16,260 nt of DNA from an uncultured Collinsella sp. (GTDB lineage: Bacteria; Actinomycetota; Coriobacteriia; Coriobacteriales; Coriobacteriaceae). The position numbers and the translations under genes were made by a program. The DNA lies in assembly GCA_902479065.1 (NCBI GenBank), contig CABSNM010000028.1, positions 1-16,260 on the forward strand, in the 5' to 3' direction. This document shows, one piece after another, positions 5,688-13,125 of the stretch. The notes beneath the pieces are model-generated. The model worked only from the letters and a program-made list of their open reading frames with translations. It did not search any database and was not told where the DNA came from. Every line of letters starts with the position of its first letter. Within the stretch, counting starts at the first letter, position 1.

Positions 5688-6871
5688 TCGGCCCCCTCCA
5701 GGATACTGATCAGTTGTGCGTCACGCCAAAGCCCGTCCATGATCTTGGGCCAAAAGCTCTGGAAACGCAGGTAGCTTGCAGCGTTTTGGCGCGCATAGGC
5801 CTTTGCCTCGCCGATACCATGGCGCCAAATGCGCAGGTAGCCCTCATGCTCGCGGGTAAACACGCTGCGGACCATAGCGGTCTTGCGCACGCGGTCGTCG
5901 AGCTCGCGCGAAATCCACGGGCCCGGGTAGGGCATGAGCGATGCCGCCGTAACGGGAATGAGCTCCTTTTGATGCGCGGCGAATGTCAACTTGGCCCGTT
6001 CGTAGTACCAACGGTATACATCCTGCATAAAGCGCGGTGAGCGCTTTTCGGACTCCGGAGGCAGATGGCGCACGGTCCACTCGTTATCGAACCACACGTC
6101 GTAGCCAAACATGCGCATGTTAAAGAGGTAATCCAAGTCCTCGCCGCGGGTGATAAACGGGTCAAAGGCTACACGCGTAAAGGCGCGGGCGTGCAGGGCC
6201 ATCAGGCCGCCGCACACGTAGTTGGAGCGCGAGATGCGGGTGCCCGAGAGCGCCTTTTTCATCCAACGGTTGAACTCGATGCGCTTGGTCCACCAACGAT
6301 GGCAGATGCCCGCCTTGTCCGTGGGAGCCAGCGGCGAGCCGTCGCGATCGTAGAAATAGCCGCTCTTGACCAAGATCGGCAAGCCCTGACGCGTCTGCTG
6401 CCCCAACGCATAGGTCGCGCGCTTCATAAAGTCGGCGTCGATGACAGTCTCATCGTCATCCAAAAAGATAACCGCGTCATGCCCCAGCACAGCGGCACAG
6501 GCTAGCCCCATGTTGCGGATGGCACCGTAGCCTCGCAGGCTCACGCACTCGCCCGAACCCTTGGGCGCGATCTGAGCAACCCGGTCTGCAATGCGCGAGG
6601 CCTGGGTGTTGGTGACAACGGTGACCTTGAGCGTGGGATGCGCGTCGACAATCTCGTGCACGCGCAGCGACACATCGGCTGTGGCAGAAACGGGACAGAC
6701 CACCAAAAGGATGATGCGCGGGATGTCACGTACCTGCTCAAGCGAGGCCAGACAGCGGTCGAGTTCGGGATTGTCGGCGTTGAGTCGCGTCGAATGGTCA
6801 TAGGTGCCAGGGGCGTTTGCGCAAGCGTCATCGCCCGCCCAATACGTTGGAATCACGACTGTGGCGTTCAT
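5684..6871 (-). CDS. Family 2 glycosyltransferase
   Basis: This is a GT-A fold sugar transferase resembling family GT2. The 395 residues begin VVIPTYW, the usual GT2 start. GYGAIRNMGL (114-123) precedes the metal-binding DDD of FLDDDE (D138-D140). RGEDLDY (242-248) supplies the likely acceptor-site acid, and H269 the possible late metal ligand. There are no transmembrane helices or signal peptide, so it acts in the cytoplasm. The sugar donor and acceptor cannot be read from the sequence. GGGAGG about 8 bases upstream supports the start. It is the first gene of the operon, overlapping the LytS-type kinase by ATGA. This ties cell-surface glycan or polysaccharide synthesis to a LytTR system by context only. 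The upstream gap also holds the terminator of the MFS gene, leaving little room for a promoter. Confidence 0.88.
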   Translation of the reverse strand: MNATVVIPTYWAGDDACANAPGTYDHSTRLNADNPELDRCLASLEQVRDIPRIILLVVCPVSATADVSLRVHEIVDAHPTLKVTVVTNTQASRIADRVAQIAPKGSGECVSLRGYGAIRNMGLACAAVLGHDAVIFLDDDETVIDADFMKRATYALGQQTRQGLPILVKSGYFYDRDGSPLAPTDKAGICHRWWTKRIEFNRWMKKALSGTRISRSNYVCGGLMALHARAFTRVAFDPFITRGEDLDYLFNMRMFGYDVWFDNEWTVRHLPPESEKRSPRFMQDVYRWYYERAKLTFAAHQKELIPVTAASLMPYPGPWISRELDDRVRKTAMVRSVFTREHEGYLRIWRHGIGEAKAYARQNAASYLRFQSFWPKIMDGLWRDAQLISILEGAE

Positions 6872-6892
6872 GCCTTACCCTCCCTGCAACAC

Positions 6893-6927
6893 AAAAACGG
6901 GACGCCGCCAAACACAGGCGACGCCCC
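6893..6927 (-). terminator. Probable intrinsic terminator of the MFS transporter gene
   Basis: GGGACGCCGCC (6899-6909) and GGCGACGCCCC (6917-6927) pair at 9 of 11 positions around a 7-base loop. On the minus strand the stem is followed by CGTTTTTGTG. It lies 116 bases after the MFS stop codon and only 22 bases before the glycosyltransferase start codon. If the promoter of the downstream operon lies farther up, this hairpin would sit in its leader. Confidence 0.7.
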
Positions 6928-7042
6928 GCGACCTAGCTGATTCCATCATACCCACTTGGGCAAATCATTGCTCGCAAGTCGCAATGTTTATTGCGGATAA
7001 CCCCAAAAGAGTACCGTGGACAGGCACAATAGCCGCTCGCTC

Positions 7043-8302
7043 CTATGCGGCATGCTCTGCCGCCCGAGTCATGCGGGACAGGCGGACCAGCAGCATAAAG
7101 CCAACGATCAGCAGCACGCCAATGGAAAGGACGCCCAGCGACGGGTTGCCGGTCAGCGAGGTGACGACCGACACTAGGAAAGTGCCCATGACGCTTGCAT
7201 AGCGACCGAAGATGTCAAAGAAGCCGTAGTACTCGTTGGACTTTTCCTTGGGGATAATGCGACCAAAGTAGCTACGGCTAAGCGCCTGCACGCCGCCCTG
7301 GAACAGGCCGACCATAATGGCAAGCACCCAGAATTCAAAGGCGGTCTTTAGGAAGAACGCGGCGAACAGCACAATGCCCATGTAGGCGGCGACTGCCACC
7401 AGGATCATGTTGAGCGTGCCCACGCGTCCGGCGAGCTTGCCGTAGATGATGGCGGACGGAAAGGCCACGAACTGCGTGACGAGCAGCGCCAGGACCAACT
7501 GGGTCGAATCGATGCCCAAGGCCGATCCGTAGCTGGTTGCCATGGAAATGACCGTGTGCACACCGTCGATATAGAAGAAGAACGCGATCATGTAGACCAG
7601 CACGGTCTTGTTGTGGGCGATCTCGCGCATGGTGTGTCCGACCTCGGAGAACACACCGCCCACGATGTGGCCGATGGTGTCCTCGGGACCGCGCTCGCGA
7701 CCGTACTTTTGCTTATAGGTGCGAATGAGCGGCAGAGTAAAGATGAGCCACCAGGCACCAGTGATGATAAACGACAGACGCGTTGCCAGCATGGTGGGGA
7801 CGCCAAGAGCGGGGCCGCCCATGATGAGCGCCAGGCAGATGACGAACGGCACGGTGGAACCGATGTAGCCCCAGGCATAGCCCGAGCTGGACACGGCGTC
7901 CATGCGCTCGTCGGTGGTAATGTCGGGCAGCATGGCGTCGTAGAACGTCATAGAAGAGTTAAGGCCGATGGTGCACAGCACGTACACGGTCAAAAATGCC
8001 ATGGCGGACATTGGGATAGCCTGCGCCAGGCAAAGCACCAGGCCCGTGAGGAAGAAGCCCAAGAAGAACTTGATCTTGTTGCCGGCGTAGTCGGCAAGCG
8101 CGCCCAGAATGGGCATGAGCATGGCGATGACCAGCGAGGCAATCGTCTGCGCATTGCCCCAGGCGACCACCAGGTCGGCCGAAGAAGCGCCGGTATTGAT
8201 GGCGTTAAAGTAAATGGGCACCACCGAGGTATTGAGCAGCACGAGGGCCGAATTGCCCACATCATACATAACCCAGTTACGCTCGAGCTTGGTGTATTTC
8301 AT
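7043..8302 (-). CDS. UMF1/Atg22-like MFS transporter
   Basis: This is an inner-membrane major facilitator, most like the UMF1 (Atg22-like) group. The 419 residues hold about 12 hydrophobic segments. Recognisable group features are the N-terminal NWVMYDVGNSAL (9-20), a central IDGVHTVI after the cytoplasmic loop, and the FPSAIIYGKLAGRVG loop. Related proteins are annotated as amino acid or unknown-substrate exporters, and the substrate here is unknown. A GAAGGG about 10 bases upstream supports the ATG. It lies 101 bases downstream of the phospholipase C-like gene with no strong terminator between, so the two may be co-transcribed. A weak separate promoter in that gap cannot be excluded. Confidence 0.85.
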   Translation of the reverse strand: MKYTKLERNWVMYDVGNSALVLLNTSVVPIYFNAINTGASSADLVVAWGNAQTIASLVIAMLMPILGALADYAGNKIKFFLGFFLTGLVLCLAQAIPMSAMAFLTVYVLCTIGLNSSMTFYDAMLPDITTDERMDAVSSSGYAWGYIGSTVPFVICLALIMGGPALGVPTMLATRLSFIITGAWWLIFTLPLIRTYKQKYGRERGPEDTIGHIVGGVFSEVGHTMREIAHNKTVLVYMIAFFFYIDGVHTVISMATSYGSALGIDSTQLVLALLVTQFVAFPSAIIYGKLAGRVGTLNMILVAVAAYMGIVLFAAFFLKTAFEFWVLAIMVGLFQGGVQALSRSYFGRIIPKEKSNEYYGFFDIFGRYASVMGTFLVSVVTSLTGNPSLGVLSIGVLLIVGFMLLVRLSRMTRAAEHAA

Positions 8303-8403
8303 GGACAGGGACCCTTCGTATTCGCCCGATATGCAGTTAGTTCATCGTACCCCAATTGTCCAGAACCGCCGGTAAGGATTCGGCAAAGGGGCACGCACGG
8401 GCC

Positions 8404-9348
8404 CTATTCCTCGCGGTCGAACTCCTCATCGGCATTGAGCACGCGACCGCTGTAGTTGACGTGACTGGTCACGGCATCCATGTCACCGGTCTCGATAAAA
8501 CGTGCGACCGTGCACTCGTAATCGACCAGCGCGCGATCAAAGACCTCGGGGAAACTCTCGTTCGAGACCTCGTCGGTAAAGGGATTCTTCCATGTCAGAT
8601 GGCCCAGGTTACCGGTGCGCTCGGGCAGCTCCGTCGTCACGCGATGGGCAAGGCCGTCGAGCAGCGAGTAGTCGTGCACCAAGCCCTCAACCAGCGAGAT
8701 CGCGCGCGTCTTTGCGGAGCCGGCCGGCTCAATCGCGCGGTAAAGTCGCTGCATATTGGCAACGGCAGCACCGTACTCCCCCGCCGGAATGTCAATGCCG
8801 TACACGCGTCCGGCAACATAGCTCATCAGCACGCCGGCCACGCGATTGATGCGATCGGTAGTGACGATCTCGCCCGCCGGCGGGTAATCGTCGACCGTAG
8901 CGCCATCGCGTTTAAGCTGCAGCATCAGTACATCCAGGTCGCTCTCGATCACGGCATGGACCTGACTGCTCGAATCCTCAAGCTCTGAGTCGGATTCCAC
9001 GATGCCAAACTGCTGCTCATAGACAAAGGGATGGGCGTTGCGGTCGAGCACGTAATGAGACAGCAGGCCCAGCGCAAAGGCGCGACCCAAGCTGGCGTCG
9101 CGCGGCAGCAGATGCGACACGCCGTCGCGCAGGCACGCGAACTGGCGAGACATGCGCGACCGATGCATGACCTGCGCCAGCAGCGTGCAGTCGGAAACAC
9201 GCGGTGTCAGAATGTGAAAGAAAAACGGGTCGGGGCCTTGGTTGCCCAAGATAAAGGCAATGCGCTCTTCATCGGACGTGATGACGCCCTGCGGAAGACG
9301 GTCGATGCTTTCCTCGCCAAACAGATGATGGGTGATAAGCGCGGGCAT
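8404..9348 (-). CDS. Zinc-dependent phospholipase C-like protein
   Basis: This protein of the zinc-dependent phospholipase C fold (PF00882-like) has 314 residues. Candidate metal ligands sit in the expected order: H7 in ITHHLFG, D40 in GNQGPDPF, H98 and D102 in LSHYVLDRNAHPF (also H106), then H131 and E135 in HAVIESDLD. No signal peptide is visible, which differs from secreted clostridial enzymes and fits the cytoplasmic members common in Gram-positive anaerobes, whose substrates are not established. AAAGG 7 bases before the ATG at 9348 supports this start over one 30 bases upstream. It lies 92 bases downstream of the second response regulator, and a candidate promoter lies in that gap. Phospholipase activity itself is not shown by the sequence. 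Confidence 0.8.
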   Translation of the reverse strand: MPALITHHLFGEESIDRLPQGVITSDEERIAFILGNQGPDPFFFHILTPRVSDCTLLAQVMHRSRMSRQFACLRDGVSHLLPRDASLGRAFALGLLSHYVLDRNAHPFVYEQQFGIVESDSELEDSSSQVHAVIESDLDVLMLQLKRDGATVDDYPPAGEIVTTDRINRVAGVLMSYVAGRVYGIDIPAGEYGAAVANMQRLYRAIEPAGSAKTRAISLVEGLVHDYSLLDGLAHRVTTELPERTGNLGHLTWKNPFTDEVSNESFPEVFDRALVDYECTVARFIETGDMDAVTSHVNYSGRVLNADEEFDREE

Positions 9349-9380
9349 AATGATCCTTTCGATTTCATTCGATGCCACCC

Positions 9381-9407
9381 ATTATGCCCACCGCGCGCCC
9401 ATGCCAA
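9381..9407 (-). promoter_or_regulatory. Candidate promoter of the phospholipase C-like gene
   Basis: TTGGCA (9407-9402) and CATAAT (9386-9381) on the minus strand have a short 15-base spacing, about 33 bases before the start codon. The boxes are good and the spacing is poor. Confidence 0.3.
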
Positions 9408-9440
9408 ACCTGCGATGGTAAACGACGGCACGCAGACCGT

Positions 9441-10175
9441 CTACGCAAGCCCCAGGTGCGACTTGACCTCGGCGGCACGACGACGGGACACCGGTACCGT
9501 CGAGTTCACGCGGTCGAGCCTGAGCTCCATCAACCCCGTGGAGCCAATCTCAACATTGTGCACGTCTTCCAAATTGACCAGGTAGCTGCGATGAACGCGA
9601 ATAAAGCCCTCGGAGTCCAAGCGACGCTCGAGCGAAGAGATCGACTCATTGATCAGGTACGTTCCCTCGGCGCAGATGGCGTTGCAAAAATCGGCGCGCG
9701 CCTCAAAGTAGCAGACGTCTGCGGCGGGAATGAACACCTTTTTGCCCCCGCGGTCCACCGTCAGACGCAAAGGCTGGCGCGGAGCATGGATAACACGACG
9801 GGCACCCAAGGCTGCCTCGATCTTGTCGAGTGCCTTTGACAGGCGTGCGTCCTCGACCGGCTTGACGACATAGTCGACCGCATCGAGGTTATACGCATCA
9901 GCGGCAAATTCGGCAAACGCCGTCACAAACACAACCACCGGCGGCGTCTTTAGGTTCTGCAGCGTCTCGGCAAGCTCAATTCCCGAGCGACCGGGCATGG
10001 TAATGTCTAAAAACAACACGTCGGGCTTGTTCGACAGAATCGACTCCACGGCTTCGGTGACATTGCCCGCCTCGGCAATCTGACCCACACGCGTATCCTT
10101 TTCCAACAGATAGCGTAGCTCAGCCCTAATGGGAGGCTCGTCATCAACCACCAAGATGTTCCAGCCTTCGGACAT
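9441..10175 (-). CDS. LytTR-family response regulator (pair 2)
   Basis: This is a DNA-binding response regulator with a receiver and a LytTR output domain, 244 residues. The receiver shows D11/D12 in VVDDE, phospho-acceptor D57 in FLDITMPG, T85 in FVTAFA and K105 in VKPVED. The LytTR part (about 140-244) has FIRVHRSYLVNLEDV and VPVSRRR. GAGGGG about 9 bases upstream supports the ATG. It lies 38 bases downstream of its kinase gene, so they form one operon. It is a clear paralogue of the regulator at 3555-4271; the two output domains differ between the conserved motifs, so their DNA targets may differ. No terminator is visible in the 92 bases after it, so read-through into the phospholipase C-like gene is possible. 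Confidence 0.95.
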   Translation of the reverse strand: MSEGWNILVVDDEPPIRAELRYLLEKDTRVGQIAEAGNVTEAVESILSNKPDVLFLDITMPGRSGIELAETLQNLKTPPVVVFVTAFAEFAADAYNLDAVDYVVKPVEDARLSKALDKIEAALGARRVIHAPRQPLRLTVDRGGKKVFIPAADVCYFEARADFCNAICAEGTYLINESISSLERRLDSEGFIRVHRSYLVNLEDVHNVEIGSTGLMELRLDRVNSTVPVSRRRAAEVKSHLGLA

Positions 10176-10213
10176 ATGTGCTTCCCCTCTTTTTCTCTCA
10201 ATCCAACCGCGTG

Positions 10214-11605
10214 CTACGCCGTCAACGGCGCGGGCTCATGCGGCTCGCCGTTCAGCTCGACGATGACCTGCGTTCCCACGCCCTCCTGGGACTTCACGCG
10301 CATGCCGGAATCTTCTCCGTAAAAGAAATGGATGCGCTGAAGCACGTTGAAGAGTGCCAGGCCGCAACCTCGCTTGACGGAGCCGTCGGCGGTAATGCTC
10401 TCGGGCTCCTCTCGGCGATGTTGCTCAAACAGATGCGCGCAGACCTCTTCGCTCATACCGATGCCATCGTCCTCGACGATGATCTCCAAACCGTCATCGG
10501 TCTCGAAAGCCCTAACATGAATAGAAAGCGGCTCGGTCTCGCGCTGCGCGTGCTTGATGCAGTTTTCGAGCAGCGGCTGCAAGATAAACGGCGGCACCAG
10601 GCTGTCGCGCACCTCAAAGTCGATATCGACCGAAACGCGCAGACGGCCGTCGCCATACCGGGCCTGCATAAGGTTGATGTAACGAGTGCCCTGTTCCACC
10701 TCGTGCTCGAGCGTTGTGAGGGTATCGGAATCGGACAGTGTCTGACGGTAGTAATTGGAAAAGTCGATGAGCAGCGACCTGGCCTTGTCCGGCTCGGTAC
10801 GCACGAGCGACACGATGGTGCTGATGGTGTTAAACAGAAAATGAGGATCGACCTGCGATTGCAAGGCGCGCAGCTCCACGCGAGCTGTAAGCTCGTCCTG
10901 GCGCTCGAGCTCAAAGCTCGCAAGCTGCGTGGAAATGAGGTCGGCAAAGCCCGAGGCAAGCGCCGTCTGGCGCATATCGATGCTGCTCAGACGGGGATAA
11001 TACAGCTCGAGCGTGCCCACGCAATGCCCGCGCACGGTGAGCGGTGCGACGATACCGGCGCGCAGGCGCGGAAAGTAGCCACCCGTCTCAGTCGAGGCAT
11101 CGCGCGAAAATACGCTTTGCTCACCGCTGTTGATCACGTTGAGCGTAGTCCGCAGCACAACCGGAGTGCCCGCGGGGCATTTTGCCGAGTCCTCGCCCCA
11201 GCTCGCCAGCACCTGCTTGCCGTCGGTAAAGCAGATGGCCGAGGCAATGGTCTCGGAAAGGATGATTTTGGAAGCGCCCAGGGCCGCTTCGGGCGTAAGG
11301 CCTCGCGACGTATAGGCGAATATTTTCGATGCGATGGCGAGTGTGCGGTCGGTAGCACTCGACGTGAGGTCGTCGGGAACGACAAAGACGTACGAGAAGA
11401 AGAAGCACAGCATGACCAAGCCGGCAATGACGACAACGCCCGGGACGGGGTTGGGATTATCGGTCAAATCCCAGATAAGCAACAGGATAAGCGCCGGAAC
11501 GACAACACCGAGCAGGATGGCCTGGACCACATGCTGGGCCGTACGAAAGACCTTGGTAGAGTTGTAGCTCTTGCCCAGAATCAGCCTGTTTAAATCCACC
11601 GTCAT
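10214..11605 (-). CDS. LytS-type sensor histidine kinase (pair 2)
   Basis: This is a membrane sensor kinase of the LytS/YehU class, about 463 residues. Two transmembrane helices (about 27-46 and 56-77) are joined by a short loop. A GAF-like region follows (about 90-230), then the phosphotransfer motif DPHFLFN with H255, ENCIKHA, DDGIGM and a C-terminal glycine-containing RGCGLALFN. It shares long blocks with the kinase at 4344-5687, such as ALASGFA-x-L/I-x-STQLA and ELTAR-x-E-RALQ-x-Q. The start is uncertain. The ATG at 11605 directly abuts AAAAGGGG with no spacing, while the in-frame GTG two codons later (11599) has an ideal 6-base spacing. I list the ATG, but the GTG may be the true start. 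It lies 38 bases before its regulator gene. Confidence 0.93.
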   Translation of the reverse strand: MTVDLNRLILGKSYNSTKVFRTAQHVVQAILLGVVVPALILLLIWDLTDNPNPVPGVVVIAGLVMLCFFFSYVFVVPDDLTSSATDRTLAIASKIFAYTSRGLTPEAALGASKIILSETIASAICFTDGKQVLASWGEDSAKCPAGTPVVLRTTLNVINSGEQSVFSRDASTETGGYFPRLRAGIVAPLTVRGHCVGTLELYYPRLSSIDMRQTALASGFADLISTQLASFELERQDELTARVELRALQSQVDPHFLFNTISTIVSLVRTEPDKARSLLIDFSNYYRQTLSDSDTLTTLEHEVEQGTRYINLMQARYGDGRLRVSVDIDFEVRDSLVPPFILQPLLENCIKHAQRETEPLSIHVRAFETDDGLEIIVEDDGIGMSEEVCAHLFEQHRREEPESITADGSVKRGCGLALFNVLQRIHFFYGEDSGMRVKSQEGVGTQVIVELNGEPHEPAPLTA

Positions 11606-11630
11606 CCCCTTTTATCTACCGCACCCATAG

Positions 11631-11659
11631 CAATAAAGAGGGCCGCAAGCGACCCTCTC
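11631..11659 (-). terminator. Probable intrinsic terminator of the amidohydrolase gene
   Basis: GAGGGCCGC (11638-11646) and GCGACCCTC (11649-11657) form a stem with one mismatch, followed on the minus strand by CTTTATTG. It lies about 60 bases after the amidohydrolase stop codon. It also lies about 30 bases upstream of the kinase start, so it may be in that gene's leader. Confidence 0.6.
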
Positions 11660-11660
11660 C

Positions 11661-11675
11661 ATTGCATTATGCAAT
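11661..11675. promoter_or_regulatory. Palindrome ATTGCAT-T-ATGCAAT upstream of kinase 2
   Basis: A perfect 7-base inverted repeat with a 1-base centre. On the minus strand it contains CATAAT, a possible -10 box, but no good -35 box lies at the right distance. It could be an operator or part of a promoter of the pair 2 operon. Confidence 0.35.
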
Positions 11676-11716
11676 CAAATACTGTGTTTTACATCAAGCC
11701 ATCGATGAACGGTAGC

Positions 11717-12994
11717 TTAGGCGCTGTACTTGTTTGCCTCGCCGAAGGTGCCGGCCTCGACAATCCAGCCGTCCTTCATGATGACGTCCATGTTGTCGGT
11801 GTTGAGCACGTGAATGTCAGCGGCGACGTCACCGTTGACGACCAGCAGGTCGGCGCACTTGCCGGCCTCGATGGAACCGGTCTCGTCCTCGATGTGGCAC
11901 ATCTTGGCACCGTTGAGGGTGGCGCAGGTGATGGTCTCGACCGGGGTGAAGCCGATCTTGTCGACAAACTCGTACATCTCCTCGATGGAGCAGGTGCCGT
12001 ACGGGGTGACGAAGGAGAAGGAGTCGGAGCCGATCGTCATGACGACGCCGCGCTTCTTGGCCTCGCGCAGACAGTCGTAGTTGCGCTGCAGCTCCTTCTC
12101 AACCAGGGTGCCCTCGTACTTGTCGTGCAGCTCGGGGACGTAGACGGGCGGATAGGTGGCGTACCAGGTGGGCAGGAAGGCGATCGTCGGAGTGAAGAAG
12201 GTGCCCTGCTCGGCCATGAGGTCCATGGTGCGCTCATCGATATCGAAGCCGTGAATCAGCTGCTCGCAGCCAAAGCGAACGGAATCGTAGGCAGCGGCGT
12301 GGTTGTTGTAGCAGTGGCTCCACACGGGGATGCCGACCATCTTTGCCTCTTCGACCACGGCCTGGATCTCCTCGGAGCAGTAGTGCTGGTCGCGACCGGA
12401 GTCCCAGCGCCAGATGCCGCCACCGGTAGCCCAGATCTTGATGGCATCGGGGTTCTCGCGCAGGCGACGACGGACGGCCTTGCGCAGATCCCAAGGACCG
12501 TCAACCTGATCGCCCCAGGGGTGCGATTCCTTGTTGAGCTCCTGGCTGCAGTGGTGGGAGTCGCCGTGGCCGGCAACGCGGCAGAAGCCAAGGCCGGTGG
12601 CCAGAACGCGCGGGCCCTTGAAGACGCCCTTGTCGATGCAGTCACGGATCTGGATACCAAAGCGGCCGATCTCGCAGACGGTGGTGAGGCCGTGGGTGAG
12701 GCAGTCGTAGGCCTGCTTGACGGCGACGGCCTGCTTCTCGAGGAGTGGCTGCATGACCCAATCGGTGTCATCGTCGGTCAGGTTGCCCGAGAAGTGCAGG
12801 TGGGTGTCGATCAGGCCGGGAAGGACGGTCTTGCCGGCGGCGTCGATGACCTCAACGCCCTCGGGAAGGTCCTGCATGGCGCCGGCGTACTCGATCTTGC
12901 CGTTGTCGTCGACGAGAACGAGGGAGTTCTCGACCGGCTCGGCACCGGTACCGTCGATGAGCTTGCCGCCAACGATTGCATACTTAGTGGACAT
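11717..12994 (-). CDS. Metal-dependent amidohydrolase (imidazolonepropionase-like)
   Basis: This is an amidohydrolase-superfamily enzyme with a TIM-barrel active site, 425 residues. It starts with a small N-terminal beta domain (about 1-58). Metal and catalytic residues are H65-L-H67 in LIDTHLHFSG, the likely carboxylated K186 in AIKIWATGGG, H227 in VWSHCYN, H248 in QLIHGFD and D324 in TIGSDS. A GHGD loop (142-145) marks it as close to the imidazolonepropionase/Xaa-Pro dipeptidase-like group. The histidine-pathway neighbours expected for true HutI are missing, so substrate assignment would be a guess; cleavage of an amide bond in an amino acid derivative or dipeptide is the reasonable range. 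AAGGAGG 5 bases before the ATG is an excellent ribosome site. It lies 131 bases downstream of an amino acid permease, and the pair probably imports and hydrolyses one compound. No signal peptide, so cytoplasmic. Confidence 0.9.
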   Translation of the reverse strand: MSTKYAIVGGKLIDGTGAEPVENSLVLVDDNGKIEYAGAMQDLPEGVEVIDAAGKTVLPGLIDTHLHFSGNLTDDDTDWVMQPLLEKQAVAVKQAYDCLTHGLTTVCEIGRFGIQIRDCIDKGVFKGPRVLATGLGFCRVAGHGDSHHCSQELNKESHPWGDQVDGPWDLRKAVRRRLRENPDAIKIWATGGGIWRWDSGRDQHYCSEEIQAVVEEAKMVGIPVWSHCYNNHAAAYDSVRFGCEQLIHGFDIDERTMDLMAEQGTFFTPTIAFLPTWYATYPPVYVPELHDKYEGTLVEKELQRNYDCLREAKKRGVVMTIGSDSFSFVTPYGTCSIEEMYEFVDKIGFTPVETITCATLNGAKMCHIEDETGSIEAGKCADLLVVNGDVAADIHVLNTDNMDVIMKDGWIVEAGTFGEANKYSA

Positions 12995-13020
12995 GGTTCC
13001 TCCTTATGGATCCATATAGT

Positions 13021-13107
13021 GGGCGAGGCCATGTTGGGTTATGGCCTCACAAAGCTACCCAAGTGGTGCCGGGTTCGGTGCGCGGAAGAGAGGGGTCCGC
13101 GCACCCG
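13021..13107 (-). promoter_or_regulatory. Two stem-loops between the permease and the amidohydrolase
   Basis: GGTGCGCGGA pairs with TCCGCGCACC around a 9-base loop (about 13077-13105), with imperfect outer pairing. GAGGCCAT (13025-13032) pairs with ATGGCCTC (13041-13048). Neither has a T-run on the minus strand, so simple termination is unlikely. They may tune relative expression or protect mRNA ends within the operon. Confidence 0.45.
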
Positions 13108-13125
13108 ATCCGCCCCGGCTGGGCG

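Noticed and set aside
10178..11593. Long plus-strand frame opposite kinase 2
   Set aside because: Antisense to a complete LytS-type kinase; no domain motifs and no sensible start context.
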